From: Myxococcales bacterium
Lineage (GTDB): Bacteria; Myxococcota; Polyangia; Polyangiales; Polyangiaceae
Direction: 5' to 3'
DNA: 41,958 nucleotides
Assembly: GCA_003151595.1 (NCBI GenBank)
Contig: PLXW01000073.1
Span: 48,232-90,189 of the forward strand
The notes below the pieces were generated by a model, which had not been told where the DNA came from, did not search any database, and saw only the letters and a program-made list of their open reading frames with translations. This document shows positions 40,572-41,958 of the stretch, in pieces. The position numbers were made by a program, and so were the translations under genes. The first letter of the stretch is position 1. Each line of letters opens with the position of its first letter.

Positions 40572-41958
40572 ATGAGCGACACGATTACGCCCGATCTCGC
40601 GAAGCCGTACGAGCCGCGCGAGGTCGAGGAGCCGTCACGCTGGTACGCGTTCTGGGAGAAGCACGGCGTCTTCGAGGCCTCGAGCGATCCGAAGGACGCT
40701 CGGCCGCCGTACGTCGTGCCGATGCCGCCGCCGAACGTGACCGGCTCGCTCCACATGGGCCACGCGCTCATGTGCACGCTCGAAGACGTGCTCGTTCGCT
40801 GGCACCGCATGCGCGGGTTCAACGTGCTGTGGCAGCCGGGGATCGATCACGCCGGGATCGCCACGCAGACGGTGGTGGAGCGACAGCTCGCGCGCGAAGG
40901 GACCACGCGGCAAGCGCTGGGGCGCGAGGCGTTCGTGGAGCGCGTGTGGAAGTGGAAGAACGAGAGCGGCGGGCGCATCAGCGTCCAGCAGCGCGTGCTC
41001 GGCAGCTCGCCCGACTGGCGGCGGATGAAGTTCACGATGGACGCGGACATGAGCCGCGCAGTGACCGAAGCGTTCGTGCGCCTGTACGAAGAGAAGCTCA
41101 TCTACCGCGCCACGCGCCTCATCAACTGGTGCCCCGAGTGCCGCACGGCGCTCAGCGATCTCGAAGTGGAGAACGAAGAAGGGGCGCAGGGCGAGCTGTT
41201 CGAGTTCGCGTACAAAGTTGACGGCGAGGATCGCGAGATCGTCGTGGCCACCACGCGGCCGGAGACGATGCTCGGCGACACCGCCGTCGCGATTCATCCC
41301 GACGACCCGCGCTACACGAGCCTTCACGGGAAGAAGCTCGTTCACCCATTCGTCGACCGGAAGATCCCGATCATCCTCGACCCTATCGCCGTCGACATGA
41401 AGTTCGGCACCGGCGCCGTGAAGATGACGCCGGCGCACGACTTCAACGACTTCGCGACCGGCAAGCGTCACGGGCTCGAGGAGATCAGCGTCTTCGATCT
41501 CGACGGCAAAGTGAACGCGAACGGCGGGAAGTTCGCCGGGCTCGATCGCAAGTTCGCGCGCACCGCCGTGAAGAAGGCGCTCGACGAGCTCGGGCTCGCG
41601 CGCGGATCGAAGCCGCACGTGCTCAACATCCCGCGGTGCCAGCGATCGAACACGATCGTCGAGCCGATGATCTCGACGCAGTGGTTCTGCTCCATGAAGA
41701 AGATGGCGGACGACGCCATGCTGGCCGTGAAGAGCGGCGAGACGAAGATCATCCCCGAGGAGTGGCAGAAGACGTACGACCACTTCCTGGCGAACATCCA
41801 GGACTGGTGCGTGTCGCGCCAGCTGTGGTGGGGTCATCAGATTCCGGCGTGGCACGGGCCCAACGGCGAGATCGCCGTGGCGCGCGAAAAGCCTGCGAAT
41901 CTCGGGCCGGAATACGTGCAGGATGCAGACGTCCTCGACACGTGGTTCTCGAGCGCGC
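40572..41958 (+). CDS. valS: Valyl-tRNA synthetase, 5' part
   Basis: The first 462 codons are visible and the gene runs off the right edge. The start is ATG at 40572, after extended -10-like TGCTAAACG. The class I HIGH element is GSLHMGHAL (His61 and His64), preceded by PPPNVTGS. Further ValS blocks include WQPGIDHAGIATQ, INWCPECRTALSDLEVE, the editing-domain TTRPETMLGDTAVAI with VKMTPAHDFND, and DWCVSRQLWWGHQIPAWHG. The KMSKS loop lies beyond the window. The enzyme charges tRNA-Val and edits threonine in the cytoplasm. This length to the editing domain is normal. Confidence 0.97.
   Translation, partial: MSDTITPDLAKPYEPREVEEPSRWYAFWEKHGVFEASSDPKDARPPYVVPMPPPNVTGSLHMGHALMCTLEDVLVRWHRMRGFNVLWQPGIDHAGIATQTVVERQLAREGTTRQALGREAFVERVWKWKNESGGRISVQQRVLGSSPDWRRMKFTMDADMSRAVTEAFVRLYEEKLIYRATRLINWCPECRTALSDLEVENEEGAQGELFEFAYKVDGEDREIVVATTRPETMLGDTAVAIHPDDPRYTSLHGKKLVHPFVDRKIPIILDPIAVDMKFGTGAVKMTPAHDFNDFATGKRHGLEEISVFDLDGKVNANGGKFAGLDRKFARTAVKKALDELGLARGSKPHVLNIPRCQRSNTIVEPMISTQWFCSMKKMADDAMLAVKSGETKIIPEEWQKTYDHFLANIQDWCVSRQLWWGHQIPAWHGPNGEIAVAREKPANLGPEYVQDADVLDTWFSSA

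Overview
The window is a GC-rich, densely packed bacterial chromosome segment, most likely from a Myxococcota (myxobacterial, Polyangia-type) genome. That assignment is an inference from gene content. It rests on a full Bat-type aerotolerance operon, PilB/PilT pilus ATPases, an FHA plus Ser/Thr kinase pair, very large TPR proteins, a Cys-rich EGF-like lipoprotein, many GTG starts and frequent stop/start overlaps. About 38 protein genes are supported. No tRNA, rRNA, CRISPR array, phage or insertion sequence was seen, and no gene-free stretch exceeds 300 bases; the longest is about 280 bases, at 32481-32760.

Layout. 1-8568: a co-directional operon of moxR (3' end only), a DUF58 gene, a membrane protein, batA, batB, batC-like, batD and batE-like. 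All but the moxR/DUF58 junction overlap by 1-14 bases. It is a MoxR-chaperone/VWA envelope complex. 8590-11810: a small zinc-ribbon protein and a 980-aa TPR membrane protein, ending in a perfect hairpin against convergent pilT. 11845-14748 (minus): pilB then pilT, without pilC. 14968-17393 (plus): FHA protein and Ser/Thr kinase, divergent from pilB. 17476-20152: a rhodanese-MoeB fusion and a PMT-type glycosyltransferase. 20169-21560 (minus): a secreted M15/DUF882 peptidase. 21700-23415 (plus): a four-gene coupled cluster of a hypothetical helical protein, a cysteine-triplet protein, dtd and a small tail-anchored protein. 23345-26709 (minus): tldD, an OmpR-type regulator with a degenerate receiver, and pdxA.

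26925-29807 (plus): a 960-aa TPR protein. 29808-32480 (minus): skp-lpxD-fabZ-lpxA, the lipid A and outer-membrane biogenesis block. 32761-33723 (plus): Cys-rich lipoprotein. 33730-37491 (minus): a CDF metal exporter, a dual cNMP-binding-domain protein and hrcA. 37554-38369 (plus): an extensin-like M15-type lipoprotein. 38390-38578: nine 21-bp tandem repeats filling the gap before convergent rluD-like (38582-39598, minus). 39733-40536 (plus): a single-receiver regulator with a Pro/Ala linker. 40572 to the window end: the 5' part of valS.

The most unusual items are four. The first is the cysteine-triplet protein at 22185-22601, with 23 cysteines in a strict three-residue register. The second is the 21-bp higher-order tandem array. 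The third is the regulator at 24424-25212, which lacks its phospho-acceptor aspartate. The fourth is the sense/antisense coding overlap between pdxA and a tail-anchored protein. Functions are assigned from recognised motifs; nothing was searched against a database.
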